This document shows, one piece after another, positions 22,383 to 35,671 of a stretch of 64,000 nucleotides of DNA. The notes beneath the pieces are model-generated. The model did no database searches. It was not told where the DNA came from and saw only the letters and a list, made by a program, of their open reading frames with translations. The DNA is from Spinellus fusiger (Eukaryota; Mucoromycota; Mucoromycetes; Mucorales; Phycomycetaceae): positions 62,001 through 126,000 of the forward strand of contig JALLLS010000067.1 of NCBI GenBank assembly GCA_025094145.1, given 5' to 3'. The first letter of the stretch is position 1. Each line of letters starts with the position of its first letter. Position numbers and translations under genes: made by a program.

Positions 22383-22822
22383 CACTATTCTCGGAGAATA
22401 TTGGAACACTTTTTGAAATAAGCTTGAGTCAGATTAAAGAAAGAAAAGATTAAAACAACCTTCTACTGTACCAAATGTCCTAAAATGAATTCTTTATTAG
22501 ATGTATTTATGGTTAGACTATTATCATATCTTAATACAGAGTACCTGAAAATACAGATTAGATCACTCAAGAATAAAGACTCTTAAAAGGTCCATTTCTC
22601 TTTTTTTTATATGATTGATCAGAACTGCTCCACTGGATTTCATTTATTAGATATTCATTATAAGATTAAGATCCTAAAAAATACTCTAGCTTTTTATTAT
22701 TATACATTTTTATTTTACATTTTATGTTAATATTTTTTTTTCTCAATCTATGCTCGAATCTTTGAATCTATTCTATTATAAACTTATTTCAAAACGTGTT
22801 CCAATATTCTCCGAGAACAGTG
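22383..22822. mobile_element. MITE with ~40-bp TIRs and TA duplication
   Basis: The left end CACTATTCTCGGAGAATATT follows TA (22381-22382). The right end, on the minus strand, is CACTGTTCTCGGAGAATATT before TA (22823-22824). The repeats match over about 40 bases (continuing GGAACAC.TTTTGAAATAAG), with a nested palindrome TTCTC-GGAGAA. No coding sequence is seen in the 440-bp interior, so this is a non-autonomous element of a Tc1/mariner-like (TA-targeting) family. Confidence 0.85.
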
Positions 22823-23376
22823 TAATAAAGCTTCTGTTTGTACTTGTTACTTGTTGCTCAGGAGTTTGTTCCGTAACATATCTAATGCATATTTACAAAA
22901 GTGTGTTGAAAAGCCAAAATTGATATCGGACATTTAATTATAATCAGTATTGGTACTTGTAAAACTTGCCTCTTATATCTACCTTATTTTATCAGCACCA
23001 TAGTACGAACCACCTATTATTTATCAGCACCAAGACATGAAATTTTAGTGTAATAAGAGTAGACAGTTCCCAATAACCAAATGGAGGAGATTATCAACAT
23101 TATCTCAGTCAATCAAACGTCAAATATAATTTCAATCATCGATGCTTTTCTTTATCTGTCCTATAACCTTTTCGGTCTCTAAGCAACCACGCCAAAGATC
23201 GCGTCGTATTCCAACACCGAATAACAAGCGGTCATTGGCTGCAGAAAAGAAGCACATTAGCAGCGAGTCATCTACAGCCAATTATGTTTCGGGAGAAACT
23301 ATTAAAGGGCATAATCTTTTCTGAATTGCCCTTTCTTACCTATTTTTCTTCTTCTCACTACACCAACCTACTTATC

Positions 23377-24930
<1,554 letters not shown>

Positions 24931-25874
24931 AGTGCATAGTGTGCTACTATGAGATAAATATCCATAGGGTTATACTTGTATTTTTGATTCTTCATCAGTC
25001 ATCTACAATATAAGCCTACATAACTTGATATAGCTTTATATCAAACAAACAAACAAACAAACAAACAAATTAAATAAATATATAATACTTAATACTACAA
25101 TTGTGTTGATATCGCCTGTAAAAGGTGATATGTCATCCACCCTAGTGTATTATCACTCTCCTTTAATGACTTTTATATATAAACTTTGGATGTTTATAAG
25201 AAAACAGAGTACTTTGTATTAACACTATAGTCAGATTGCAATATTATCCCAATGATGAGACATTCAATACTTGTTCTCTGTTCTTTCTATTTTCCAATTA
25301 CTTTTTTTTCTTTTTCAACGCCCTTTTCTCTATTGTTACTACTATGACTATGACTATGACTATGACTACCACCACCACTACTATTGTTATTCAGGAGCAA
25401 ATAAATGTTACTCATCTAGATCTGATTTAGCTTGGGATTTGTTTATCAAGACATGTGAATGTTGAATAGATTGACTGAGGAAGTGTCTCTATACTGGCCA
25501 ATCAGAGTGAAATAACCAGTTAAAGATACACTACAGCTTCGTTCTTGTCATAAATATCCTCATGTATGGAGCCTACAAGACATACTGCCTCTACAGCCTC
25601 TTTTATGGCTAATATAAACTCTCTACAGCATAAAGAATGACTATACACTACCAATATCACTGTAGAGCATGCATTGATCTTACAGTGCTAATGTATACTA
25701 CAGGAGGTGCAAGTACTACACACCCTTGAACAACTATACGCTCGTGTGACCATCTTTCTTTCAAATGCATTTACTATTACACATCTTTCACGATCTCTGA
25801 CTTGTTCATACTGTATCTCTTGCTCTTATTCCTTATTCCTTCTTTTTCTCTATTTTCTTCTTATTATTATTCTA
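24931..25874. other. Intergenic region with (CAAA)n and (GACTAT)n microsatellites
   Basis: Between the thiolase stop and the Lon start. (CAAA)n lies at about 25044-25068. (GACTAT)n followed by ACC/ACT trinucleotides lies at about 25342-25386. No gene is recognised; the right part is presumably the Lon promoter and 5' UTR and is pyrimidine-rich (25800-25870). Confidence 0.5.
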
Positions 25875-28800
25875 ATGTCCCTGCCTGATACACTCACAGT
25901 TCTTCCTCTTGATAATAAAGTACTTCTTCCTCTGGCTGTGGTTAAAGTTGCCCTCCAAGACCATGAAGTAGCTGTCCTGAGCAAGAAATTCTCTCGTTTG
26001 TCCGAACAGCGTAAAATAGTCCATGTTGTGTGTGTTCCTCTCCAACCCCCTGCCCTCATTCACGAAGAATCAGACACCTCCCATGCCAGTCGTGTGTCGC
26101 CAAGCGAAAACACGTCGGTCGTTCGTATCTCTCGTTCCCAAGAGACCAATGCAAAAGACAGGACAGACGACGCAGTCAATGAACCTATTGCAAAGGACAG
26201 ACTGGGCCAGCATGGGTGCATGGGTCGTATCATCCGATTCAACCGCAGTGGCTCGGGTGGATTTGTCTTTGTAGAAGGTCTGTCACGGTGTCAGGTGGAT
26301 CGGTACAGCGACGATGGACCAATGTTTCTGGCCAAAGTCCGATACCCTCCCACCATCACAAAGGCCGAGCTAGAAGAAGCCAAAAACGATATTATTGCGT
26401 TTAGAGCCCTCTCCAAGGAGTTTTTGGTGAGAATGAAGGACCTTAAGATTCCAGAGGCCCTGGTGGAGAAGATGTCCAAGCTGATTGACACAGTGCCTCC
26501 CTATGCATTGGCTGATTTGCTGGTGTCTGTCATTGAGACATCTTTTGAGGAGAAGCTCCTTATGCTCTCCACTACCGATATGAAGCAGCGTCTTCTCAAT
26601 GCCTCACAGTGGATGACTAGGCAGTTGCACGTAAGACAGCAGAGAGGGAATAAGTGATATGAAGGAGGAGTTGCTGATGGAGTGTGTCCATACAGGCTCT
26701 CAGAATATCAGAACAGATTCATTCCAGCATAGAGGGAAAGCTCACTAAGAAGCAGCGCGAGTTCTATCTCCGCCAGCAAGTAAGAAGCATAGGGAATGAT
26801 GTGATCTAAAAAAATGTAGTTGGAGGCCATTAAGCAGGAGTTGAATGACATTGATGGTGTGGGTGAAGGAAAGGAAGATGAACTTGTGCTTTTGGGGAAC
26901 AAGTTGCAGAAACTCAATCTACCACAAGAAGTGAATGTTATTGCAGTGCGTGAATTGAGGAGACTGAAGAAACTCCAACCATCCAGCAGTGAATGGTCTG
27001 TGACTCGTAACTATCTTGACTTGATTGCAGATCTGCCCTGGAACAAGAGATCAGATGATTTGCTTGATATTCGTCATGCAAAACAGCAATTGGAGAATGA
27101 TCACTTTGGGTAAGAGGAAGATGAGTTGTGTGCTTTGGGAAATAACAGAGTGAAATAGACTCGAGCATGTAAAGAAGCGAATCATTGAGTATTTGTCAGT
27201 AATGAAAGTGAAAAAAGATCTCAAGGCCCCTATCCTGTGTTTTGTTGGACCTGTAAGTGGTGGCAGTGACTATCAGCATGACTTAGTGGATAGCCTGGTG
27301 TAGGAAAAACATCTCTCGGAAGATCCATTGCCTCTGCTCTTTCACGGAATTTCCATCGTATCTCTCTTGGTGGTGTTCGGGATGAAGCAGAAATGCGGTA
27401 GGTTTCTTCTTTGGATGATGATAATGAGGTGGGCACAGAAAGAATGACTTGTTTTTTTCTTCCTAGTGGCCACCGTCGTACTTATGTAGGTGCTATGCCA
27501 GGCCTTATTATTCAAGGATTAAGGAAATGTGGTGTGAATAATCCTCTTATTCTGCTTGGTAAGTAGATGCAGTCGATAGGTCTTTTCTGTAGCTAACCTT
27601 CCCCCTTCTTTTAGATGAGATTGATAAGTTGGTGCATTCCTCACACTATGGGGATCCTGGTAAGTTGGACTCTATCCTTTCTTCCTTCCCAACTCTCTCA
27701 TCATTTGTCTGTTTTGGGATATAGCTGCTGCTCTTCTCGAGGTTCTTGATCCCGAGCAAAACCACACTTTCTCAGATCACTTCCTGAATGTTCCCTTTGA
27801 TCTCTCCACTGTCTTGTTCATTGCTACAGCCAACTCTGTGGACACCATTCCTGAGCCATTGTTGGATCGTATGGAGCTTATTCATCTGAGTGGCTATACT
27901 TTTGATGAAAAACTGCACATTGCAAAATCACATCTACTACCCAAGCAGATCAGTGCCCATGGTATGGAAGAGAGCCACATCTGCATGCCAGATGATGTAC
28001 TACTTCATCTTGCGGAAGACTATACCCGTGAGAGTGGTGTGCGTCATTTAGAGAGAACCATTGCCTCTGTTGTTCGTTCAAAATGTGTGGCATTGGCAGA
28101 ACTAAGAGAATCAGGCAGCACAAATGACTATAGTCCAAACATTACTCTGGAGGATTTAAAGGACATTCTTGGGGTATATTTCTCTCTCTTTTCTCTCTCT
28201 TTTCTCTCTCTGTGGACTCATGATAAGCTTTATGGTGGATAGATCTCTGTCTATGAAAAGGAAGTAGCAGAACGTGAGCCCATACCAGGTGTCGTGACGG
28301 GTCTGGCTTACTCTGGGAGTGGCCATGGTGGTATTCTCTTCATTGAATCTACAAAGATGCCTGGCAGTGGAACTCTACAACTGACAGGCTCCTTGGGCGA
28401 TGTCATTAAAGAGTCGGCTCAGATTGCACTGACTTGGGTAAAATCCAATGCCTACCGTATTCGACTCACCCCTACACATCTCGACAATATTGTTGAAAAG
28501 TACGATGTACATATTCATATGCCCAGTGGTGCTGTGCCTAAAGATGGTCCTAGTGCAGGTAACAGATACAGACAAAAGTCCAGTCGCTAACATGGGCCAG
28601 GTGTTACATTTGTTACGTCTCTTGTTTCATTGTTCTCTGGCTGTCATGTCCTGCCTACGACTGCCATGACAGGCGAAGTGTCCTTGAGAGGACAAGTGCT
28701 GCCTGTGGGTGGTATCAAGGAGAAGGTCATCTCTGCTCATCGTGCTGGTATTCGCAAGGTGATTCTTCCACTCCGCAACCAGAATGATATAATATCAGAA

Positions 28801-28929
28801 GTCCCTGATAATGTACAGAAAGACATTGAGTTCGTTTATGTCAAGAATGTGTGGGAGGTCCTTGAGGCTGCACTTGTTATGAAGGTAGACGAGCAGTGGA
28901 ATGTTCGTTCATTTGAGAGTCATTTATAA
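25875..28929 (+). CDS. Peroxisomal Lon protease (LONP2/Pln type)
   Basis: Ten exons: join(25875..26630,26696..26779,26820..27109,27159..27252,27294..27397,27467..27558,27615..27659,27725..28173,28243..28558,28601..28929), 852 aa, all phases closing. ATP-dependent serine protease. Order: LON N-terminal domain ([16 protein letters not shown]), coiled-coil middle region ([12 protein letters not shown]), AAA+ module with Walker A GPPGVGKTS (about residue 406) split by an intron, and [10 protein letters not shown] as Walker B. The protease domain has the catalytic Ser in KDGPSAGVT (about 741) and Lys in GGIKEKV. The protein ends Ser-His-Leu, a PTS1 variant, and there is no mitochondrial presequence, so peroxisomal matrix quality control is inferred. 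The start is the first ATG before [12 protein letters not shown]. Confidence 0.92.
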
Positions 28930-29286
28930 GCATAAACAGCTGCTTCTTCTTTTTTTCCTTTATTAAACTACAATGACCGTGACTAGAGTTGTGTTCTTTC
29001 AACAAGATGGATAAATAAACGACTTGAAGAAGAAAAAAGACAAGACACCAGCACTCATTAATATACAAAAGATACAAAAACAACCAGCAAAATACAGGGC
29101 GTATCTGTAACAGTCCAGTCCAATCCACCAGACATTAAACTGATTGACGTCACATCCCTTCTATTTTTCACTGTCCCCAAGGGGGGCATCTCGTTGCCCA
29201 GTGGCTTGACAGTCACCACCAGCAAGGGCGACAGAAAAAGGAAACTAGAAAAAGCAGAGTCCACCTCATTACCACATGAGCACGGG
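28930..29286. other. Intergenic spacer, Lon to PPR gene
   Basis: Contains the 3' region of the Lon gene and the promoter of the PPR gene. I see no further gene. Confidence 0.5.
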
Positions 29287-31434
29287 ATGGTGGCTGGCCT
29301 TTACCTCTTCTCTAGCAAATGTAATGCTTTGAAAAGTACACGCGCTATCCTTAGTATTTTACCCCAACCGAGATTTTTACAGCCACCAACAACACTACGG
29401 ATACGACCTCATTTTGTTCAGCCCTCGTTTCCTCACCTCTGTTGCTGGACACGGCGGCGTCTCTTCTCCACCACCTCCACCAGTACTACTATTACAGATA
29501 CATTACTTAGCGACAGTGAACCTATTGAAACACTAGAATACCCAGTAGACCTCGACGACCTGTTCATAAAAGAACTTGCACGACAGCAGACTGAAGAAAG
29601 AATTGCACAGCTGCATGTGCCACCCACCCCTGCCACACTTCCCTGCGATACAGACGCCCTTAAGGAGTATTTATTTCGAAACAATTTCAAAGATGCTCTT
29701 GCTCTTCTCTTCAATGAACAGCCCGACAGAGCAGACTTTCCTCTCAAAACTAAAAATGGAGTGTACAAAAGAATAGGCAAACTCAAGCCTTCATTGATCC
29801 TCCCTCTGCTTGAACCTTACATGCAGTATGTAGCGTCAACAGAAGAAACCGACAGTGCAGCCGCCAGACGTATTCGACAGGGCCTCAGGGACATGAACAA
29901 GTTCTGGAATGTAGACAAACTACAAGCCTTATTTCATGCTTGTTCAAATGATAGATTGCGAACCTATTTATTTAGTCTGTTAACAATAGAGTACCGCTCA
30001 TCCCATGCCATTCAGCTTCTCCTGTCAATACCTTCTCATCTGACTGCAGAAGCCACCCTGCACCTACATAACACCGCCATGGACACTGCATTAAAACAAA
30101 AGAGACTGGATCATGTGGAAAGGGTAGCTCTTCAGATGAAGCAGCTTGCGCTTATTCCAGACGCAGCTTCCTTCAATGTATGGATACGTGCCAAGATCAT
30201 GGAGAAGGGTATGGACGAAGCAGAAGCCATCTATAATGACATGTTATCAAGGCAGGTAGAACCTACGATTGCAACCTACAACACCTTCTTATCCCACATT
30301 TGTAAGCACCAGCAGTGGCATGCCCTGGACAAGTGGCTGCAGTCCATTCATCCCAAAGCAAAGCCCAATTCAATCACTGTTCGCATCTTACTAAATGCAC
30401 TGACGGAGCACAATGAGATGCACATTGCTTCTGTATTTGACCGGGTGCTCTCTCTGGCTATTCTCAACAAGGACTCTGAGTACTTTTTAAATACCAGCAT
30501 TGCCATGTTGTTGCGCCTCAAAAGAACAGATATGGCATTTACACTCTTGCACAAGCTGTTTCATAAAAAAGAGAACCTGAGTATTTATGCCTACAACATA
30601 CTGCTCCATGGCCTAGTACAAAAGGGAAAGGTCTGGGATGCACACCAGCTCATTTTGTCCATGGAGGAGGATCAAGAAAGAAAACTCCCGTTGCCTGATA
30701 TTGTCAGTTATACGACCCTCATCCATGGGTACATACGTGGGGCTGCTTCTCCTCATCTTGTCGACCTGCCTTCTATTCTGGAAGTGTACAAACGCATGCT
30801 TTCTCGTGGTGTGAGTACCAATGAAGTCTTTCGATCTGTCTTAATGTATGGTCTTTTGAGATGTGGACTGCTGGACATCACATCAGCCCAGCATCTGTTT
30901 GAGATGATCCTGGAAGAGGACAAAATCAGCAGAAGAACAGACAAGGCATCCCACACCATCCTGTACAATATCATGATGGACGGCTATTTCATTTACCACC
31001 ACACCCAATCCAAGGCAGGAGAAAGAGTACCTCCCAAGGGGCCCTACCATGTGTTGGAAATGGCCTTGAAAGCAGGCGTGCCTCTTACTGTGTCCACTCT
31101 CAATATATGGATCCGTGGATTGGGTGCATTAAATGACGAGTGGGCTGAGGCTGAGAGAATGATGGAGTGGTTTGAGAGTATCCATATTATGATGAATGAG
31201 CGGACTGTATGGTATTTTGTGAACATGGCTTATAGGAGAAAACAGTATGATAAGGCACTTGCATGGTTAAAGAAGTATGAAGACAGAGGACGGCCGGTGT
31301 GTGGACAAGGACTTGTTTACATAAAAGGCCTATTAGAGCATTCTTCTTCTCCTTCCTTTTCTGATCCTACTAGTTCTTCCTATTCTCCTCTCTCTTCCTC
31401 TTCCTCTTCTCCTGTTGCTTCTACCTCTTCTTGA
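29287..31434 (+). CDS. Mitochondrial pentatricopeptide-repeat (PPR) protein
   Basis: A single exon of 715 aa from the first ATG (MVAGLYLFSS...). The N-terminal about 60 residues are Arg/Ser/Pro-rich, lack acids, and contain TRRRLFSTTSTST, a typical mitochondrial presequence and cleavage context. Several 35-residue helical-hairpin repeats follow, for example FNVWIRAKIMEKGMDEAEAI, YNTFLSHICKHQQWHALDKW, YNILLHGLVQKGKVWDAHQL and YTTLIHGYIRG. PPR proteins bind organellar RNA; the specific target cannot be read. The C-terminus is a Ser-rich tail of about 30 residues. The nearest functional analogues would be fungal mitochondrial translation or RNA-processing PPR factors (inference). Confidence 0.85.
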   Translation: MVAGLYLFSSKCNALKSTRAILSILPQPRFLQPPTTLRIRPHFVQPSFPHLCCWTRRRLFSTTSTSTTITDTLLSDSEPIETLEYPVDLDDLFIKELARQQTEERIAQLHVPPTPATLPCDTDALKEYLFRNNFKDALALLFNEQPDRADFPLKTKNGVYKRIGKLKPSLILPLLEPYMQYVASTEETDSAAARRIRQGLRDMNKFWNVDKLQALFHACSNDRLRTYLFSLLTIEYRSSHAIQLLLSIPSHLTAEATLHLHNTAMDTALKQKRLDHVERVALQMKQLALIPDAASFNVWIRAKIMEKGMDEAEAIYNDMLSRQVEPTIATYNTFLSHICKHQQWHALDKWLQSIHPKAKPNSITVRILLNALTEHNEMHIASVFDRVLSLAILNKDSEYFLNTSIAMLLRLKRTDMAFTLLHKLFHKKENLSIYAYNILLHGLVQKGKVWDAHQLILSMEEDQERKLPLPDIVSYTTLIHGYIRGAASPHLVDLPSILEVYKRMLSRGVSTNEVFRSVLMYGLLRCGLLDITSAQHLFEMILEEDKISRRTDKASHTILYNIMMDGYFIYHHTQSKAGERVPPKGPYHVLEMALKAGVPLTVSTLNIWIRGLGALNDEWAEAERMMEWFESIHIMMNERTVWYFVNMAYRRKQYDKALAWLKKYEDRGRPVCGQGLVYIKGLLEHSSSPSFSDPTSSSYSPLSSSSSSPVASTSS

Positions 31435-32245
31435 GGATCCCATTTTTAGACTATTTTATTTAAACCAGTGCTAATACTCTTTATGAGCAATGAATATATA
31501 TAAAATACAGTGTAAATATTACTTTAAATATATCCTAAAGACAATATTTTTAATTGAATGGGTGGATCGTTTATTTCTCGTATTTCTTGTATTTTAGTCT
31601 CTTTATTCTATTTGGAGTGCGTTGGGCATCGTCTTTTAGTTGTAATATAGATTTTTTTTTCCAATGTGGATCGAAATTTGCATTGATGTTTATGTATAAA
31701 CTACCAACGTCCAGTTGACTATAAATGAAAATAAACTTAAGAGATGTTCAACAAACTATTTTCTATAGAAGAAACTCATTCAATTATTCCACAAGATAGT
31801 TTATAATGGAAAAAAAAGAAGAATGTCTGGTGGTTTATACTGATCATCATAACAGAAAGTATCCACTCTTTTCTTTACATTAGCAGGTAGTTCAAGGGAA
31901 GAATGTCTGGTATTTATGAAGGATTACTATCCTGTAATGCTTAAATCCCAATAGAGTCTATCCAATACTATACTATGGATTTACTATGAATCTACTATAC
32001 TTATGATTTGGTACATAATAGGATACAGTGAGTAATGATAACCTTACTCTACAACCAACAGACAAGTTCTAGCAAGTGATCAAATAACAAATATCAGTCT
32101 CTTGCTTTACTAATTCTCATAAATGAACAAGAGGTATATAGGCATGTTAATCATTCACCTTATTACTTCATTTTTTTATTCATTCTTTTGATATGTTTTT
32201 TTTAAATAAACTTCTTTGCTATCTTGTCTTGTCTTTACTCATTCA
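31435..32245. other. Intergenic, convergent 3' regions
   Basis: AT-rich DNA between the stop codons of the PPR gene (plus strand) and the p24 gene (minus strand). No gene or named repeat is recognised. A short sequence, GGGAAGAATGTCTGGT, recurs at about 31820 and 31900. Confidence 0.5.
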
Positions 32246-33403
32246 TTAGACTAATTTCTTTGCTACAAAGAAGTTCTTAAAGTAGCGCATTTGCCAGACA
32301 CAGACAACACCAAGAACAATAATCTGTGCAATTGTCCACCATACAGCACGAGAGTTGGTCAATTCAGACCGATCACGGAATTCCATCTCACGTTCCTACC
32401 AACAGCCAACTGAGCAAAACAGAGAGAAGAAGAAAAGAAAAAACCCCAATCACTACCACCACCACCAACAACAACAACAATACCCTCTTTATTCTATAGA
32501 CACTTACACGTTGAGAAGTTTGTTCTCTGCGGATATCATGAACACGTTGAGTCAAATCATGAATACGATTGGCCAATTCTATTATGATCCACGATGGTAT
32601 TTCTGTTAGTTGTGTGCTCTCTGTTGCTGAATGCATGTTATTGTATGTCTGCTATTCATTTTACCTGAGAAAGTAGCATCGTGATTGTGCTGATCTCCAC
32701 TGACTGGATCATCAAAGTCCATATCAAATGTAATTTTCTATAGCAACATAAAACAACAACAGCATAAATGTGTGAGTGGATCCCCATCTACCATCTGTAT
32801 TGCCACCCTCCTATGTAGCTATCCCTTACAGTTCGGGTGTTATCAAACCAGGCAGTAGAAACAGGAGCCAGACAGATCAAATGGTCCCCTGATTCTGTAG
32901 AAGTAAAAGTAAAGTGGCCATGAGAGTCGCCTACTCTGTTCACAATGTGGTGTTCTTTAGGAAGTTCCTATATAAAACAAAACAAAAAAAAACAGCCATG
33001 TCAGTTCTACACACTCCACTTTCTTAAGAGAACAAGTAGATCCTTCACTTACATCGACAGTAATACGAATCTTCAAATCAGAGTCAGCAATCCACTGTTT
33101 CTGGGTCTCAGAGTACTGTTCAGCTCTGTAGGTACCTATAGGAAGGGTTACTACGACAGAGCACACAAGGAAGAAGAAGATGGAGTGTTTTCTTTCTTTC
33201 TTTCTCTCTCTCTCTCTTTCTTCTCTCTCTTTCTTTTCAACCCCACCTGTGACCATGGTCTCTTTTGGCAGTTCCTCAATAAAACACTTTCTATTGACAC
33301 CATCGATATAGAAATACAATGCTTCCGAGACATTGGCACAGATGAGCAAGACGGTGAACAGCAGCACCAGTGAACATTGTGTTTTCATCAATGCAAACGT
33401 CAT
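32246..33403 (-). CDS. p24/emp24-GOLD family cargo receptor (p24-alpha, Erp/TMED9-like)
   Basis: Six exons: complement(32246..32395,32508..32602,32665..32737,32830..32967,33053..33135,33247..33403), 231 aa, phases closed. The signal peptide ends near NVSEA, so the mature protein starts at LYFYIDG. The GOLD domain has the paired cysteines (RKCFIEELP and HLICLAP), then a coiled-coil ([20 protein letters not shown]) and the ERE-E-R...[11 protein letters not shown] block. A single TM segment and the cytosolic tail FFVAKKLV follow. The KKxx signal and YFY/CFIEE start fit the alpha subfamily. These proteins cycle between ER and Golgi in COPI/COPII vesicles. The ATG at 33403 was chosen over 33388 because it has A at -3; both give a signal peptide. 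Confidence 0.88.
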
Positions 33404-33941
33404 GTTGGATGAAGAAAAAAGGGTCAACGTCCAAACAGTCCAACGTGGCAGCCGTACGGTTGAATTGTTCTGGAGACCGCCCTTGAAAATGGAACTCAGA
33501 AGAGACGTCATATTCTTGGTAGCACCCTGGTGGAGCCCTATAGGCAGGCCATTAGGACTTCAGCAAAGAGAATAGAGTAGAGTAGAGTAGAGTATAAAAT
33601 AAATAATAAATAATAAATAATAAATAATAAATAATAAATAATAAATAATAGAGAGTAGAGAGTAGACACAGGGGGTGTTGAAAGTCTATCTTATGGAATC
33701 ACTGCCGATTGAGTGTAGAAAGAGAGAACAAGGGAGTTCATGTATTTGTGCCTGTTGCAATAGACTCTTGGACAGCCAATAAAGCCCTTTATGACACTGG
33801 ATCTCTTTATCATTAAGTTCATTCTATTGGACCCCAAGAACAACAACGGACAATAGGCTTATTTAGAAATATACAGTAAGCAAATACACCCTCATTTTAT
33901 TGTAGTATGCTATATGTTCTATGGTAGACAGGCGGATCTTC
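33404..33941. other. Intergenic spacer between p24 and HID1 genes
   Basis: Holds the p24 promoter (left) and the HID1 3' region (right). It contains the microsatellites listed separately; otherwise no gene is seen. Confidence 0.5.
33571..33663. repeat. (GAGTA)n followed by (AAATAAT)n microsatellites
   Basis: Five-base GAGTA units (about 33571-33592) run into seven-base AAATAAT units (about 33596-33650), then GAGAGTA units. They lie upstream of the p24 gene. Confidence 0.8.
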
Positions 33942-35639
33942 CTAGGGAGATGTGGGGGATGGCTGAGGCACAGAGCCTAAAGACATTCTCGGGGAAGGAG
34001 GATTATCATGAGAATGCTGTGACAAGGAAGATTGGCTAGGAAGATGTCGCTGTTTGATCTGGAATAGCTTGACCTGTGTGCCATTCCAAGCACCATACTC
34101 TGCAATGGAAGAAACATAGGCCTGTCCCCACAACATACTCCTGAACCAGATAAACAAGGCCTCTCCCCATTGGAATTTGCGAATGAAGATGGGCTGAGGG
34201 TGAGGCAGGATCCCAACCAGTGTTATCTGACGAAGAAACTCAAGGACCTGGGCATCTGTTGTGAGGGCTTCAGTAGCACATTTGGCCTCTACCTGAGGCA
34301 CTAGATGTTCAAGGAGTAGTAGTGTTGTTTGGAGAGAGAGCTGAGAATACCACCTGTAGAACTACCAACACACACACACACACACGAGAGAGAGAGAGAG
34401 AGAATGAGATGAGTCCCTCAACAGAGTGGCTGTTGCCTATAAGTCTTACCCATTCTTCAGTAGGAACAAATCCATGTTTTGCACCTGGAAACAGACTTGC
34501 AGTGGAAGAAGTGGTAGAAGAGATACTGCCTTGTCTTCTGGGGCTCTTTGTTGGTACAGAAGAATAGGCTTCTGGTTCTGCTGAAGTGGATGCCAAAGGA
34601 TTGGAGGGTGCTGCTGTCTCTTCTTCTATAGTGGATGTAGTAGGTGTAGTGGATGTAGTGGATGTAGTGGGTGTAATAACTGCTTCTTCTGCTGTGATGG
34701 ATGATGCCTGCTTTTCCTTTTCCTTGTCCTTTCTTTCTTCTTTGATAGGGGAAGAGAGGGAAATATCTTCCTTTGCATTCTCTGCCACGGGTGAACTAAC
34801 AAAAGAAGAGACGGGGGCTCTGCTTTCTATCAGTTGTCTTTTACGCTCGACCTCTGCCACAGCACTTTGGAAGGTCATCTCCTTCAATCTCTCAAACTTT
34901 GTATGGTTTCTTACAATAGCATAGACAAAGTTTGGATTATCTACAAGCAGAGATTCCCTTTTTAAATAAACATTTCTCTCTCTTTCTTTCTCTTGCTCCA
35001 TTGCATCTTCTTACCAGTGAACTGATACTGGATAATATTATTGAATGCCTCTAGCAAATAGCCAAGCAGTTTGTAGTTGGCCTCATCTGCTAATAAGAAT
35101 CCTGGGGCTGATATTGAGCTTAGCAAACCCAACAGCTTGCTTGAACATGTCACTGAGAGATGCTTCAAGTAAGGAGAGACATTGGAGATGGTAAGGACAA
35201 GGGCAGGATAGAGGGTAGAAAGAGTGCCATGGGTGGTTGCAATCAATGAAAAGATGGACTAAGCAGCAAGACAGTTAGAATACACAAGACAGTCCTTCTC
35301 CACCCATTCACAGGTACATACAATAATAAGAAAGTCGCCATATGTGCCATGAGAAGCAGGAATACGTATCAAAGCAGGAAGATACGATTGAGTCACAAAG
35401 GGTTTGCTCAGCTTCACACCAAAAGCACGGTCTGAAGAGAGTGTTTGCAGGATGAATGTACACATTCTCACTAGACCCACTTGAGCTATTCCAAAAGATC
35501 AGTGGCTGTGTCTAGTCCATCATGAACACTCACCAACATTTGCCTTATTCTCCATTGTGTAGTAGATCAAAACAACCATCAGATCCAGTGCATGGTCTGT
35601 TTCCATCAGATACGCCCTGAAACGCTATGTCCAAGTCAG

Positions 35640-35671
<32 letters not shown>

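Noticed and set aside
23142..23324. Short basic frame upstream of the thiolase gene (SKQPRQRSRRIPTPNNKRSL)
   Set aside because: No ATG in a convincing context, no homologue recognised, and it lies in the expected promoter/5' UTR of the thiolase gene.
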